This document shows, in pieces, positions 10,079-21,466 of a DNA stretch of 64,000 nucleotides (the stretch's first letter is position 1; each line of letters starts with the position of its first letter). The position numbers and the translations under genes were made by a program. This stretch comes from Embiotoca jacksoni (lineage: Eukaryota; Chordata; Actinopteri; Embiotocidae): assembly GCA_022577435.1 (NCBI GenBank), contig JAKOON010000007.1, positions 20,559,866-20,623,865 on the forward strand, in the 5' to 3' direction. A model generated the notes under the pieces. The model was not told the DNA's origin and did no database searches. It worked only from the letters and a program-made list of their open reading frames with translations.

Positions 10079-12088
10079 GTGTGTCCAATCAATCACTGTA
10101 AGTTGCAGTCTCTGAGGACCTCTCTAACACCCGAATAAAAATCTGCTGCCAACAGCCCTCAACAGGTAAATCTGCTTCTTTTGAAGAGCAGAACACAAGC
10201 TCGTGATTTCCCTCAAGTCTGTGAAACGATTGCGTATTGAGTTCAGGTCTTAAGATGAGGTAGACATGTAAAAGTCTGTTTGCAGATCCTTGGGTCATTG
10301 CAACATTTATTTAGTACGAACACTGCCGAGGGAACATAAAGATTTTCATCAGCACTGCAACCACATCGATTTACATAACATCCTGTTTTCTTCACAGGAG
10401 CTTAACTGAGAGTGTTTTTATACTGTAATAGTGTGAAAGTGACTTGTGAAGTCGTTGTATGTCGTGTACCATGAATGAAACTACAGTGCTGTGAAAATGT
10501 ATTCAATGTAGGAGTAGGCAATATGGCTGTAAAACAATATTATGAAAAATCTGGGTAGTTTTACAAATTTGACAAAATATCAAAAATATTTCATTGTCAA
10601 CTTTAACAACATACAATTTGAACAAATACCTTCTAGATTAATGTCAGTATAAACATAACAGTATGCCATTAAATACAAGTTATAAACTAAACAAAAAAAA
10701 TAAAATAGAGATTCCCATTCTGTATACAGCTGTACACTGAGGGATGTTTGGGGATGCAGCGGTGCAGAAGAGATGCTGCTCTGCCAAAATGGCTACCATG
10801 ATCAGCAGCAGCACTTCTAATTACTTCCTCAGTGTCGGCAGATTCAACGATTTGTTGGCCTGATTTTCTGAAGTTCACCATCAATGTTTGTCCATTAATA
10901 ACCTAGTTTTGGGCAAGTTGACTTGTTCAGCTGAGCTTCTGCTTCGCCCCGTGTGAGCGGAGCAGGGGTGGAGCCACCCAGTGTGAAACACAGAGAGGAC
11001 AGAGGTGCTTAGTGCGACTGTCAATAAAACTCAAACTGAGTTGAAAACAGCCCTAATTCAATCCCCTCCGAACTTCTTCAGTTTTTTTTGTCAGTTAGAG
11101 GCTGACATGTTTTGACCCTTTGGTTCATAGGGTTCCCATGGGATGGCAGTCAATATCACAATCACTTTCTGTTAGTGGGACATGATGAAAACAAACCTCA
11201 ACGTGAATCAGAACGACAACAGGTTCATTTTCATTTATAAATATGCACTTCTGATATGAAATAATGGTATTTCCTTTATTTCAAACATAACGCTCATTGT
11301 TCTGTCTGAATCCGATTTGGCGTAGACATTTTTGAAACGAATAGAGTACTGTTAACACCGCTCCATGTGCTTGATAATCTCATGCTCCATTTTACCTTTA
11401 CCCAAAATCATAATTCTGAAACTCCTACACTTGGGGCAGCAACTCATTCCCAACAAATAACCACCTCAGTTTCCACGTCCCTCTGATTCAGCTTTGTGTC
11501 AAGGGCAACAGCCCGTGGTATGGTCTCCGAAGCAGAGCAGTCCTTAAGCATCTGTGAGCCCATTTTAAGAGCTCCCCATTAAAAAAACATCAAAGCAATA
11601 AAAAAATCAACAAAACAAGTTGGTTTGCATCAATGATATATTTTTAAACTTAAATGTTTACTTCAGCACCATAGAAAGCTCAACATATAAATAATCCAAA
11701 GAATTTCTAAAGTTAAACAGGGAGAAACCTGGGCTGTCTCAGCTATAATCATTCTGCAGTGGAAAGCCCTAGCTATATGGTATGTATTAGCTGACATAAA
11801 AACATCAAAAACAATCCCCTTACATTAAATTAACAACAAGCAATGGCATATTTTGCTCAGGAAGAAAAAACGTGTTTGAAACTAAGCTGGTATTTCACAA
11901 TTGCCCTGCTCTTTCAGCACCATGGACAGCTCACAGGCCTGTAGATCGAAAAGGAGAGTGAGAGACAGAGAGAGATTACAAATAATGGAAAATTAAGTGA
12001 GGTAGTCCTCCATCTAGAACTTCTCCTTCCTATGCTTGAGTGCTGAGAATATTTTAATAAGTTAATTTGTGTTTAGCGATCTCGTTAC
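10077..12088. other. Long non-coding stretch, nothing recognised
   Basis: About 2 kb of AT-rich sequence. The segment around 10510-10620 (GTAGGAGTAGGCAATATGG) resembles a fish dispersed repeat but I cannot assign it. The open frames 10089-10298 and 10687-10884 on the reverse strand have no domain features. Confidence 0.4.
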
Positions 12089-12799
12089 TGTCAGTATCCC
12101 TGTCTGTCCCTATGTTCTCCCCTATCTCCTCTTCCTTATGTTCCTGTCTTTCTCCCTTTGTTATTGTCTGTCATGTGTTTTTGTTTTGGTCTGTGTCTGG
12201 AGGGTTTGGACTCATCCCCTGCCTGCCTCCAGATACCTCCCATTATCACCCAATCAGGTTGGCACAGCTTTCTCTCGTTCCAGTAATCATGACCTGGCTG
12301 TATATGAACCCCGGTCCTGCACTCCACTTGCATCAGTCCGTACAATAACCTAACCTGGTACTACGCTGCGGTTCCGTAAGTCAGTTTGCATATGTTTGCA
12401 ATTCCGGTTCTGACCCTCCTGTCTGTCTCCCGCCTGCCACAGTTCCTAACAGCGTGCCTTCCTGTCTGTGATCCTGTGATCCTGTTGCTGTCCTGTGTCG
12501 GTCCTCAGGTACTACACAGTCGATCCTGTTGCTGTCCTGTGTCGGTCCTCGGGTACCACACAGTCGATCCTGTTGCTGTCCTGTGTCGGTCCTCGGGTAC
12601 CACACAGTCGATCCTGTTGCTGTCCTGTGTCGGGCCACGGGTACCACACAGTCGATCCTGCCTGACGTGCTGTTCCGGTCTAGAGGACCATACGGTCCAG
12701 CCTGTCTGATAACCTGTGTTTGGGAAATAAATATCTTTACCTGAAGTTCTGCTGTTGTCCGTGCTGCACTTCGGTCCGCTTACACCACATACCGTGACA
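12089..12799 (+). mobile_element. Solo LTR, family 1, with 44-bp minisatellite
   Basis: Starts TGTCAGTATCCCTGTCTG and ends ACCGTGACA, about 711 bp. The 5-bp flanks are GTTAC and GAAAC, matching at 3 of 5 positions, so the target duplication is decayed or the edge is off by a base. AATAAATATC near 12725 is a likely polyadenylation signal. Layout matches the LTRs at 6601, 30999 and 61056. All open frames inside it, on both strands, are artefacts of the LTR and its repeat. Confidence 0.85.
12489..12664 (+). repeat. 44-bp tandem repeat, 4 copies, inside the LTR
   Basis: Four units starting TGTCCTGTGTCGGTCC and ending GATCCTGTTGC, nearly identical to one another. The same motif is single-copy in the reverse LTR at 23.4 kb (near 23690-23715) and irregularly repeated at 31270-31450 and 4060-4230, so copy number differs between LTRs. 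44 is not a multiple of three, which produces the overlapping frames on both strands. Confidence 0.95.
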
Positions 12800-13004
12800 G
12801 AAACAAATTTTTGTTTGTCTGCTTTCACTCCACATCGTCAAGTGTCCCTCCTGTCTTCTGTTACTTCCTCCGTCTCCCTCTCTCTCCGGGGAACTCTGCT
12901 GTTATTTTTTCCTGTTGCTGCCGCTGCCCTCTGCTGGACTAAAATGGAAACGGCAAAAGGGGAAAAGAATGAAAATAAACCCACAGGGATCTTGGATTAA
13001 TTTG

Positions 13005-13165
13005 AATGTGTTACATATCGTGGTCACCAACTTCTTTATTATCTGCTCATCTGACGTGTTCGCTCATCACTGGGTCAAACTTAGCAAGCAGCTTCACAAA
13101 ATCATTCATTGCTTGGTCCATGTAGTATGGAACTGTTACCATGGGAGACAAGGTTTCATTCTTCA
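13005..13165 (-). pseudogene. Possible hAT/ZMYM1-like transposase fragment
   Basis: On the reverse strand the sequence encodes PYYMDQAMNDFVKLLAKF followed by DPVMSEHVR and a stop. The phrase resembles the N-terminal region of hAT-type/ZMYM1-like proteins common in fish genomes (a 'leucine-rich, FDPVMxEHVR' pattern that I recall). Only about 35 residues are readable, with stops on both sides, so it is at best a domesticated-transposase or hAT relic. No termini identified. A chance frame cannot be excluded. Confidence 0.4.
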
Positions 13166-13738
13166 AGGTCACCGACAATGGAATTATGTCATGAAGAGGT
13201 TAATTTCTAGTGTTTTCTTTCCAACATTTGTATTTTTTGGTAAGCGCTGGCAATGCCGCGTGCATTTTTAAGTAAGATCCAGCTCACACCAGATATCAAT
13301 GTTGTCAATGTTGAAGTAATACTCTGACTTCACTTGATGCCAAACAGGGCAGCAGAAACAAAAGACTGAATCGAATGATTGGAGGTACCTACAAATGGTT
13401 TATCCATCTTTCATCTTTCTAAAATATCCATCCATCCAACCATTTTCTTCCGCTTATCTGGGATCAGGTCACTGTAGCAGCAGGCCAACCAAGTTGGCCT
13501 AGACTCTCCCCTGCAACATTTTCCAGCTCATCCTGGGGGATCCCAAGGTGTTCCCAGGCCAACTGGGATATATATAATGCCTCCAGCGTGTCTCCTGGCA
13601 GTTGGTCGTGCCCGGAAAACATCCAGTGGGAGGCGCCCAGGAGGCATCCTGATCAGATGCCCGAACCACCTCAGCTAACTCCTTTCGATGTGAAGGAGAA
13701 CAGCTCTACTCGGAGCTCCCTCCTGATGTCCGAGCTCC

Positions 13739-14038
13739 TTTTTTTGATTTTTTGATTTTATACACTTTATTAATCCCCAAGGGGAAATTTCTTCACTACA
13801 GCAGGGGGGCTCTCAGGGGGGAGCTGCTGCAGCAGGCTGCCACTAGCGCGGCACCAGGTAACCTGACCTGAGGTGCATGTTTTTGGATGATGGGAGGAAG
13901 CCGGAGAACCCGGAGAGAACCCACGCAAGCACAGGGAGAACATGCAAACTCCGCACAGAAAGGCCCAAGACCAGATTCGAACCCTGAACCTTTTTGCTGT
14001 GAGGTGACAGTGCTAACCACTGCACCACCGTGCCGCCC
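13739..14038 (-). mobile_element. tRNA-like SINE inserted in the LINE
   Basis: Read on the reverse strand it begins GGGCGGCACGGTGG at 14038, has A-box-like TGGTGCAGTGGTTAGC and a B box GGTTCGAATC (13974-13983 on the plus strand), then a body (TTTGCATGTTCTCCC) and a tail GGGATTAATAAAGTG followed by TATAAAATC repeats. It interrupts LINE sequence that is otherwise continuous (CCGAGCTCCT on one side, TCTCTAAGG on the other). Related copies are at 20842-21530 and 27098-27192. Whether it is a true Pol III SINE or a SINE-like non-autonomous element is not settled by sequence alone. Confidence 0.8.
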
Positions 14039-14802
14039 TATCTCTAAGGCTGAGCCCGGCCACCCGATGGAGGAAACTAATTTCAGCCGCTTGTAGCCGC
14101 AATCTCGTTCTTTCGTTCACGAGCTCGAGGTGAGGGTTGGAATGTAGATCGACTGGTAAATGGAAAGCTTTGCCCTTCCGGCTCTGCTCCCTCTTCACCA
14201 ACACAGTCCGATGTAGCACCTGTTTTACTGCTGCAGCTGCACTGATCCGCCTGTTGATCTCCAGCTCCATCCTCTCCTCACTTGTGAACAAGACCCTGAT
14301 ATACTTTAAACTCCTTCGCTCGGGGCAGGCACTCCGTCCCCACCTGGAGGGAGCAATCCACCGGTTTGCGCCTGGATATCCTGTCCATGAAGGTCACAAA
14401 CAGGATCGGTGACAAAGGACAGCCCTGGCAGAGGCCAACACCCACTGGAAATATGTTTGACTTATTGCAGAGAGTACAACCACAGCTCCTACTGCAGTTG
14501 TATAGAGACCGGAGGTCCGGCACCCCGTACTCCTGCAACATCTCTCACAAAAAACCCTGGGGGACCGGGTTGAAAGCTTTCTCCAAGTCCACAAAGCACA
14601 TGTAGACTGGATGGGCAAACTCCCAGGACCCCTCCCTTAGTCTTGCGAGGGCAAAGAGCTGGTCCACTGTTCCACGACCAGGACGGAATCCGCACTGCTC
14701 CTTTTGAACTGCTCCCGCACAAGTTCCTCCACCAGATGTTCCCAGTTTATCCTCACTACATGTTTGGGCTTGCCAGGTCTTTCCAGCCAACTCCCCCGCC
14801 AT
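14013..14802 (-). pseudogene. LINE reverse transcriptase pseudogene
   Basis: Three reverse-strand frames in order. Frame 14802-14545 has QCGFRPGRGTVDQLF and FVDLEKAF, the latter being palm motif A with its catalytic Asp; the following residue reads N where D is usual. Frame 14541-14278 has GLCQGCPLSPILFV, motif B. Between that point and EFKVYQGL the expected FADD motif C is missing. Frame 14291-14013 has the post-RT region (MELEINRR, ERTRLRLQAAEISF, RVAGLSLRDR). At least two frame changes. RT would copy the element RNA at the target site; this copy is inactive. Confidence 0.88.
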
Positions 14803-14840
14803 CCGATCCCACTCACCACCAGGTGGTGATCAACTGACAG

Positions 14841-16699
14841 CTATGCTCCTCATCCTGATACAACCTATTAATATTTGAAATACTGCCAGTGTGTTCATGG
14901 ATTACTGTTAATAAAATACACTGTAAAAAAGTTTAAAGTATTTCAATACAACATTTCCACTTCTAAACAATAGTTCAGTGTCATAGATGATTTTGTTACA
15001 ATAACTCAAGAAACAAAGGTACCGCAAACAAATCTTTGTTCCTTAGTGGATGTATGTGTGCCCTGAAGTACGAATAACTTTAACCAATATTCATAACTTT
15101 CTCAAATGATGTATTCAGTCAACTGGAGAACAATGGGCAACACCACATGGAGATCAACACGCTGCAGCAAACAAAGGAAGAGACTGAGCAGGGCCTGATC
15201 CAGGTTTCTTATCAGCTCAGATGTTGCCAGATATGTCGAGGCCAAATCCCGTCTCCATAGGCCTGGACAGGAAGTGAGATTTCTAACAGACAGTTCTTTT
15301 TTTTAGAGTCACTTCACCAAATTGAATTTTGTTTTGTTTTAGCACCTAATGGGTAAAAACTTGTATTTAAGTGTACAATATAAGATGTTCTCTGATTTGA
15401 AATTATACTCGAAGCCTGATTTATATAAGGAAAAGTGCTCAGGAAATGCAGGCTGTGCCACCCTGCCTCTGTATGTAGGATTTATCTGGACCGGTGTTTT
15501 ACCTTTATGGTGTTTTTGTATTGTCTTTGTTGTGATTTGGACGGCCACATTAAACATATTGTGTTTTAATCATCATTGACTGCAACAGCTGCTATGAACT
15601 TTTTTTTTGTCTTTGAATTTATTGGATCAGTCTGGTGCATGAGCCTTCAGCAGGTCTTTGAATAAACAAAAAGAAAAGGTACAAATCCCAGGTGAAAAGT
15701 TAGGCTTGTCCTACCAACAAGATGGCAGCCCTTGACATCTCCCACTTGTGACTGTGGAGCGGCAGGATTTGGCCAGGAAGTCAAGCCATATGTTAGTACC
15801 AGCATGAGGCCTCGATCCTGGCCACATGAGAACTGCTTCACGCACTGCCAAACCCAGAGTTCACACGCAGTGAACATATTCAGCACCATAAGTGCACTGA
15901 TTGATTTGTATAACAGAGGGCAATGTGACCTGAAAAGCCTAAATGTCCTCAATTTTTGCTGGTGTTGCAAATTTGACCCATTAAAATTTGTTTTAAAACA
16001 AGTTTCATGCATTATTAAGATTTCTCGATGATTTCCCTTACATTATGACAGTCATACGTGCATTGTCATGGTAAGGTCGGGGTTTTCTTTTTTATTGCAG
16101 TGGGTGTCATGTTGGTAGGCATTTTATTTTAAAATTACAGCAGGGAAAAAAGCTCACGACTGGCAGGACCTGAGCACTTGATGAAAGCACTGGGATTTCT
16201 TTTCATGAGCGGATATCCCTTAAAACATAAAACTGAATTTCACACTAAACTCCTTGGCCTTAAATAATCTATAGAGTCTGAGCAGTCAAAGTTTCCATTA
16301 CTACCTCATTTCTAAGATGGAACATCATCCAGCAGTTAACAGTCTCATTTATTGCAAATGCACATTTCCCTCCATTATGTTTCCTGCTCACCCTATCCTG
16401 TAAATAGCTGCTCACAGTGCTCCCTGCTCTCTTGCACCACTGGCTGTATACATTTTCATTATTAATTCCTACTGATAATGGTAATCAATCACACTTTATT
16501 CTAGTAAAAACAAGCAGAGACAAAAAAAGAATGAATGCAATAGCAGGGTGCGTAAAAAAAAACTGTTTAAATACCAAAGTATTGTATGTGTAAAGATCAT
16601 TTCCAACAAAATTTTAAATTGAGTAATGTTTTTTTTAATCAGTCTACAATTCTTTGTAGATTGATTAAAAATGTACTCAAGTTAAAATTTTGTGTTGGC
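14841..16699. other. Long non-coding stretch, nothing firmly recognised
   Basis: No gene or repeat terminus I can support. Open frames 15339-15579 and 15647-16031 overlap each other on opposite strands and show no domain-like composition. Confidence 0.4.
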
Positions 16700-17050
16700 A
16701 AATGCCTGACCCAAGTTGTAACCCACCATGACTTCAACCATTTATGTCTGAACTGTCATTTTGAAGCCGTGAGTCTGACAGTTTGGTCTTCGCTTTGTTT
16801 TTTGGAACCAGAAGTGACCATTTTTGGACGAGTTTGGGACAAGTGACGGGGTGGATCTAACTGAGAACCCAAACATATTTTACCATTTATACTGGAAAGC
16901 TGTCTGCATCCCAAGTATGTCAAACAAACACAAACATACATCACCTTGAGGCCTATTATCATGATTAATTATTTCATCATTTTTATAGGAAACCACCAAA
17001 ACTGACCAGAAGAAGTGGATTTATTTCGGGACTTAATAATTACATGTATA

Positions 17051-17088
<38 letters not shown>

Positions 17089-17230
17089 TTGCCACTTCTT
17101 GAAACGGAGTTCCTTGGAGCCAAAGTGTTTTCTAGAGCCCACCTCAAGTGGCCCTCAGTGATACTGCACTTCTGCATTGGCTTCGCTTTTCAGAACCGGA
17201 GGCGACATCCGTTTTTATATAGTCTATGAC
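16700..17230 (-). repeat. Dispersed repeat family A copy with poly-T insertion
   Basis: The reverse complement aligns with 21050-21466: near the right edge, ATCCGTTTTTATATAGTCTATG (17207-17228) corresponds to the start CATAGACTGTACATAAAAG at 21051, and GAGGCCTATTATC with AGGAAACCACCA aligns with the copy at 25.8 kb. A 33-base T tract at 17053-17085 sits within it and may be the poly-A tail of a retro-insertion read on the reverse strand. Confidence 0.55.
17053..17085. repeat. Poly-T tract (T33)
   Basis: An uninterrupted run of 33 T. It may be the tail of a reverse-strand retroposed sequence, but I see no clear target duplication. Confidence 0.95.
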
Positions 17231-17454
17231 CCGACCCCATTGCCAATCTTTGCAGGTCGTGGGAGTGCGCCCTTCATTCGGAAAAGGTTAACACGGACAG
17301 ACCGTTAGAGGTAGGATCAGATTCTTGACAAAGTAATCCAGAACAAGAACTCCTGCCATGAAAGTACAATTGACCGATCTAAGATTGTCCTTTAGTTGAG
17401 ATAAACAAGATTTTTGTAAACCACTGACTCACGCCTGAATCCAAGGTGATGGCC

Positions 17455-17690
17455 TCCGGAAGCTTTACCAATCACATTCAAAGCTGCCATCAACTCAAAT
17501 AGTGGCTTCTTTGAGAAATCTATAAAGCTATAATATGAACCATGGTTTGTTTACACTTTTTTCTCACTACATATATGTTTAGTTTAGTTTTGATGTCTTA
17601 TGTTTTGTTCCACAATGTAGCACATAGTAAATATGAATACAAAAAGTCTTGAATGGGTTGGTGTGCCCAAACTTTTGACTGATGATGTAA
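17455..17690 (+). mobile_element. Tc1-like transposon 3' end fragment
   Basis: GTGGCTTCTTTGAGAAATC corresponds to the last coding residues of fish Tc1-like transposases. Then follows a typical 3' non-coding tail: TAGTTTTGATGTCTT, CCACAATGTAG, and the near-terminal GTGTGCCCAAACTTTTGACT ending about 17690. The upstream transposase is missing. Family from memory of the fish Tc1 consensus. Confidence 0.8.
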
Positions 17691-20600
17691 GACACATGAA
17701 ATAAAAGCCAGAGTCAGTCTCTTCTCTTGTTTCAATGAGGTGTTGACGTGACAGAAGTCTCAACAATAGAGATCCCAAAATAACTTGGAGCACTGTGCGT
17801 GCGTGTGTGTGTGTGATGAACTGATCCTTTATTGCAATTAAAATAAATGGCAGTTTTTTTTATTGCTGTTTATTTAATTGCAGCTACGCTGATTGGATTT
17901 TGGTGAACAAAAACAACATGTACCTCATCAGTAATAGAAGCAAATTAGTTGAACTCGGAGTTATCAAAGTTCTTTTATGACCGTGTTCACTGAAGCAATT
18001 ATGCAAGTATTATACTGTACTTTGGACCATGTGCAGGCAGTGGGGACCGCAGAGCTGTAATATTGTATGATAATAAATAAATAAACAGAAGGAAAGTGAT
18101 ACAAAATAATGACTTATGACATTTAAGGCCTGTGACATTTTATGCCTTCTTTATTAATTCCACTCCTGGTGTCATATATCATGCAGCAGTGGCTTTTTTT
18201 TTTTTTTTTTTTTTTAAAGAACAACCTTACATAACCAGAAGGCAGCTTTTCTGTGCATGCGGACCCCAACGAACTACTTTAACTTCTGAACGAGTCGGGC
18301 CTCTGCCACAGAAAAGTGAGTTGATGAAGTGAAGCACAGACAACACTATCATGGCGCAAATCCCCCCTCTGTGATAAAATAATGAGTTGGCAGCTGCTGA
18401 TGTCAATCATGAAAGAGGGGAAAAAACAATACCCGCTAAAGTCCCCAGCCCCCCAAACCCCACCACCCTGACGCTCAGAGCCAGAACAGATCAAATGTCT
18501 GGCACAGAGATTACATGCACTGCAACCACATCTATTAATTTGGTTGTCTGAATAATTTAACTGAAAAAAGCATTAAAGATAAAAAAGAAAAGAAAAAAGA
18601 TAAAATATGAAGGCGACATCTGGAGGCTGTTTCGATGGGACCTTCTGTTCTTCTCCCGTCGCTTTGTCTCCCAAACAATGCTGAATTTGTGTGAAAGCTG
18701 CCGCAGCGTCTCTGGGACCCGGCGACTGACCTCAACACAGGACTCACTTCCTCTCCGCTCGCCGTCTCTGTTCCTTGCTTTTTTCTCGCTCTCTTTTTAA
18801 CATCTTTCCTTCTATACTTCTCGCTATTTCCACCTCTTTCATCATTGTGTTTTAATTGGGGTTACTTCCTTCTTTTTACTTCTCTTTTCCGCGCTCCAAT
18901 TACCAGACTGAGCTTGTATGGATTCGGGACGTGTATAGTGGCTGTTGAAACAAGAAGGATGCTTACAGTAAATGAAGCACAGCTCACAACCTGGCCAGCA
19001 AAATTGGGGTCGACAATGTGCATGACACAAAAAATGGTAATGATGTACTTGTACATTGCCACATAGTTCCTTTTGAAACATTTACACACAGAAACTATTT
19101 ATTACAGCACAAGCGTTGAGTTCAGTTATTCATAATGTTCCAATGATGAGCCGAGGCGCGCACTCTCAACGAATCAACCGTGCAGCCAGTATAAAGGCCT
19201 TTTGCTGCTGATTTGTGTTTTGCTGCTCAATTTAAGTGATTACTGCCATATTATGCAGGACAATGGTATAATTTCCCATTCACACTTAATTTTCTGCTTT
19301 GGAAACTGAACTGATTGGGTTTCAGTTGTTTGTGTGAACATGTAGCACTTCCATTTTTCAGAGGTGGAAATAGATGCTGTCATTTTGGCAACATTGTTAT
19401 CGGACAAACAGCCCTGATGGAGCATTCATGCCTCGCTTTTTATGAGAAAATGTGAGGTTTTCACATTCAGTGTTAAATAACCTGAATTTTTTCACGTGAC
19501 TGTAGGCATTATTTGGAAAGGGATGCTCCTCCAAAACCTGGCTGCTAGAACACAATATGATACAAAGTATGGTAAACTGTATCTGGGCTCTATAGCTGTG
19601 TTGTAATATCTTTCAGTTTATTAATTTGTTTGTTTTATTCTTTTAGTACACAGTGGAGGTTTATGCCTGCTGCAAGAGCATTGTTGCCTATATATCTGCC
19701 TTCTAAATTATTGTTATTTTCATTATCTGCAATTTTTTTTATAAAATGTTTTGCAAAAGATCTTGAATTATGAAATAAGCAAAGTTCATACATTCCACTC
19801 TGTGATTTTAAGACACAATTTTCTTAAAGCTTCACAAAACATATGGAACCCAGGTGTGTCATGTTGAAGGGCTCACTCATCCTGACAAACCCACTGTAAT
19901 TGCCTGACTGTACCATTAACCTAGCTCGTCTTCCTGCCTTTTAGCTTGTTGGTGTGGTTCTGTGGTCCACACACTCTGCTCTGGAAAAACAAAAAAATGA
20001 ATCGACAATTGACTTGGATTTGGATTTTAGTTGATTTCGAACAAAAACAAGGGTCAAGCAGTTTCATGTCCAATCACATGTCATCTATGGTTCTCTCTGT
20101 TCAGTTAGTGGTGAGAGGCAGTTTCACATTCAGCCGAGCAATCAGTAGTCAGTCAGTCCAGAGCCACATGTTCCCAGAGAAATGTTAGTAACTCCCCAAG
20201 TGTTGTCATTCTAAGCTAAGGGTTTCCTTTGATAAAAATATTTATTAGTAACGCTAAACCATGAAACTTTGCTAAAAATGTTCGATATATATATATTTTT
20301 ATATTTTTTTTTTTTTTGGCCTGATTGCAGCCTAAACGAAGACATGGGTGTGATAGCTCCCATCCTACTAACATCCTTTCCTCAAATAGCACAAACTGTA
20401 ACTTTAAACCTATCTCTAAACATGTATATGTCATTTACAGCATCCACTAGATTTCCTGTGCACTGAAAGATGTTGCATTGCCGAGGGGATCAACTGTTAT
20501 GAGAGTCTTCCACAGGTGTATTACAAAGATTGATATCCTTTCTAAAGACTGTGGTATTCTTCTGGGGGCTTGAATCACATATCCAACGTTGACCTTATCT

Positions 20601-20841
20601 CCAAACTCCATCTCTCTGTGCTCCAGAAGTATTTCCTGCAGTCCTTGTCCGATGACGAAGACCCCACGGAGGACAAGGACAGATGATGGCATCTGTCACC
20701 CCATTGATCGCAAGGGTTGATTCGGCTGACGTATCTGACAAGGCGTGTGTCCCCTTCCTCCTTCAACACTCCCTCTACGGTGGCTTGGGAAAATGGTTCC
20801 TGCAGCAGATGACCATCCATCAAAGAAAAAATAAATCAATC
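17691..20841. other. Long non-coding stretch; possible conserved segments
   Basis: No gene recognised in about 3 kb. A T22 tract lies at 18194-18215. The segment 18320-18540 (ATGGCGCAAATCC, TGTCAATCATGAAAG, TATTAATTTGG) and the GC-richer 18600-18760 look more complex than their surroundings and could be regulatory, but nothing proves it. The reverse-strand frames at 20447-20823 (two overlapping frames of about 80 codons) are unrecognised. Confidence 0.35.
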
Positions 20842-21049
20842 AGCAGGGTGGCTAAGTGGCTCAAGAAGGTTCTGGGTTCAAACCCCGTGGATGTCCCGTG
20901 TACTTCTCCCCATGTTGGTGAGTTTTTTTGCCAGGTGCTCCTGTTTCCTCCCACCATCAAAGATATGTGTGTACTACTGCAATACCCCGGACCAAGGAGC
21001 TGGCAAAAAGTAACGCAGTTGGTCCTCAGGTGCTCCAATGTGTGGCTGC
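20842..21049 (+). mobile_element. tRNA-like SINE, 5' part, interrupted by family A
   Basis: Head of the same SINE-like family as 13739-14038. It has A-box-like GGTGGCTAAGTGGCTC, B box GGTTCAAACC near 20875, and body CTGTTTCCTCCCACCATC. It runs to GTGTGGCTGCC at 21049 and then stops. Its tail reappears at 21467-21530 beyond the family A insertion. Confidence 0.75.
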
Positions 21050-21466
21050 CATAGACTGTACATAAAAGTGGATGTAGCTTCCGGCTTTGAAAAATGAGGC
21101 CGAAGCGGAAGTGCCTTAAGCTGCGATCCCACCGAGAGCCACTAGAGGCTCCATAGACTCCCATTCAACTAGTCTCCTAAAATTCTCTGTCAATACAATT
21201 TCTCCACGAGTTATCTGAAAATAATCCCGTCATTAATTATAAAATAAACTTCAAAAAGTCACGCTTTCGGGGGACATGTCTTTTTGATTGACAGGTGTGT
21301 GGTGCAGTCAGGTTACAGCTATTGGTAGACGGGACGTAGTATTGCCGGTATTTCCAATCAGTTTGCTCCACCCCAGCTCACCCAAATATGGTCACTTTCT
21401 GCTCCAAAGTGCTACGAACTAAATTCATTCAAACTAAATGCCAAATTCCAAACTCGAGGCTTCATA
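21050..21466 (+). repeat. Dispersed repeat family A, near-complete copy inside a SINE
   Basis: About 417 bp starting ATAGACTGTACATAAAAG and ending near AGGCTTCATAA, placed between the head and tail of a SINE. Because the host SINE's structure is known from the copy at 13.7 kb, this is the copy with the best-defined edges. It encodes no protein and has no obvious terminal inverted repeat or TG...CA ends. I cannot assign it to a class; a non-autonomous DNA element or a SINE are both possible. Confidence 0.65.

Larger units (their letters stand above)
13436..14840 (-). mobile_element. Non-LTR retrotransposon (LINE), reverse strand, 5'-truncated and internally deleted
   Basis: Reverse-strand LINE whose 3' end carries a short GGAT-type tail (TCCATCCATCC at 13429-13439 on the plus strand). 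It contains RT palm motifs and the C-terminal region, broken by frameshifts and by a nested SINE (13739-14038). The part of the RT carrying the catalytic (Y/F)ADD motif is absent, so this copy lost essential sequence. The family is one I recall as very common in spiny-rayed fish genomes, but I cannot place its clade securely. Confidence 0.9.

Noticed and set aside
12489..12664. CRISPR-like array of repeats
   Set aside because: The units are contiguous without unique spacers, inside an LTR, in a vertebrate genome. The same holds for the 10-bp array at 29.3 kb.
12381..12828. Open frames across the 44-bp repeat on both strands
   Set aside because: Repeat-driven frames in an LTR (the same peptide motif repeated in register).
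13970..14038. tRNA gene on the reverse strand
   Set aside because: A/B boxes are present, but the tRNA cloverleaf is not formed and the sequence continues into a SINE body and tail. Similarly for 36600-36660 and 20842-20890.
20447..20823. Two overlapping reverse-strand frames of about 80 codons
   Set aside because: Different frames over the same stretch, with no recognisable domain and no splice context; I could not support a gene.
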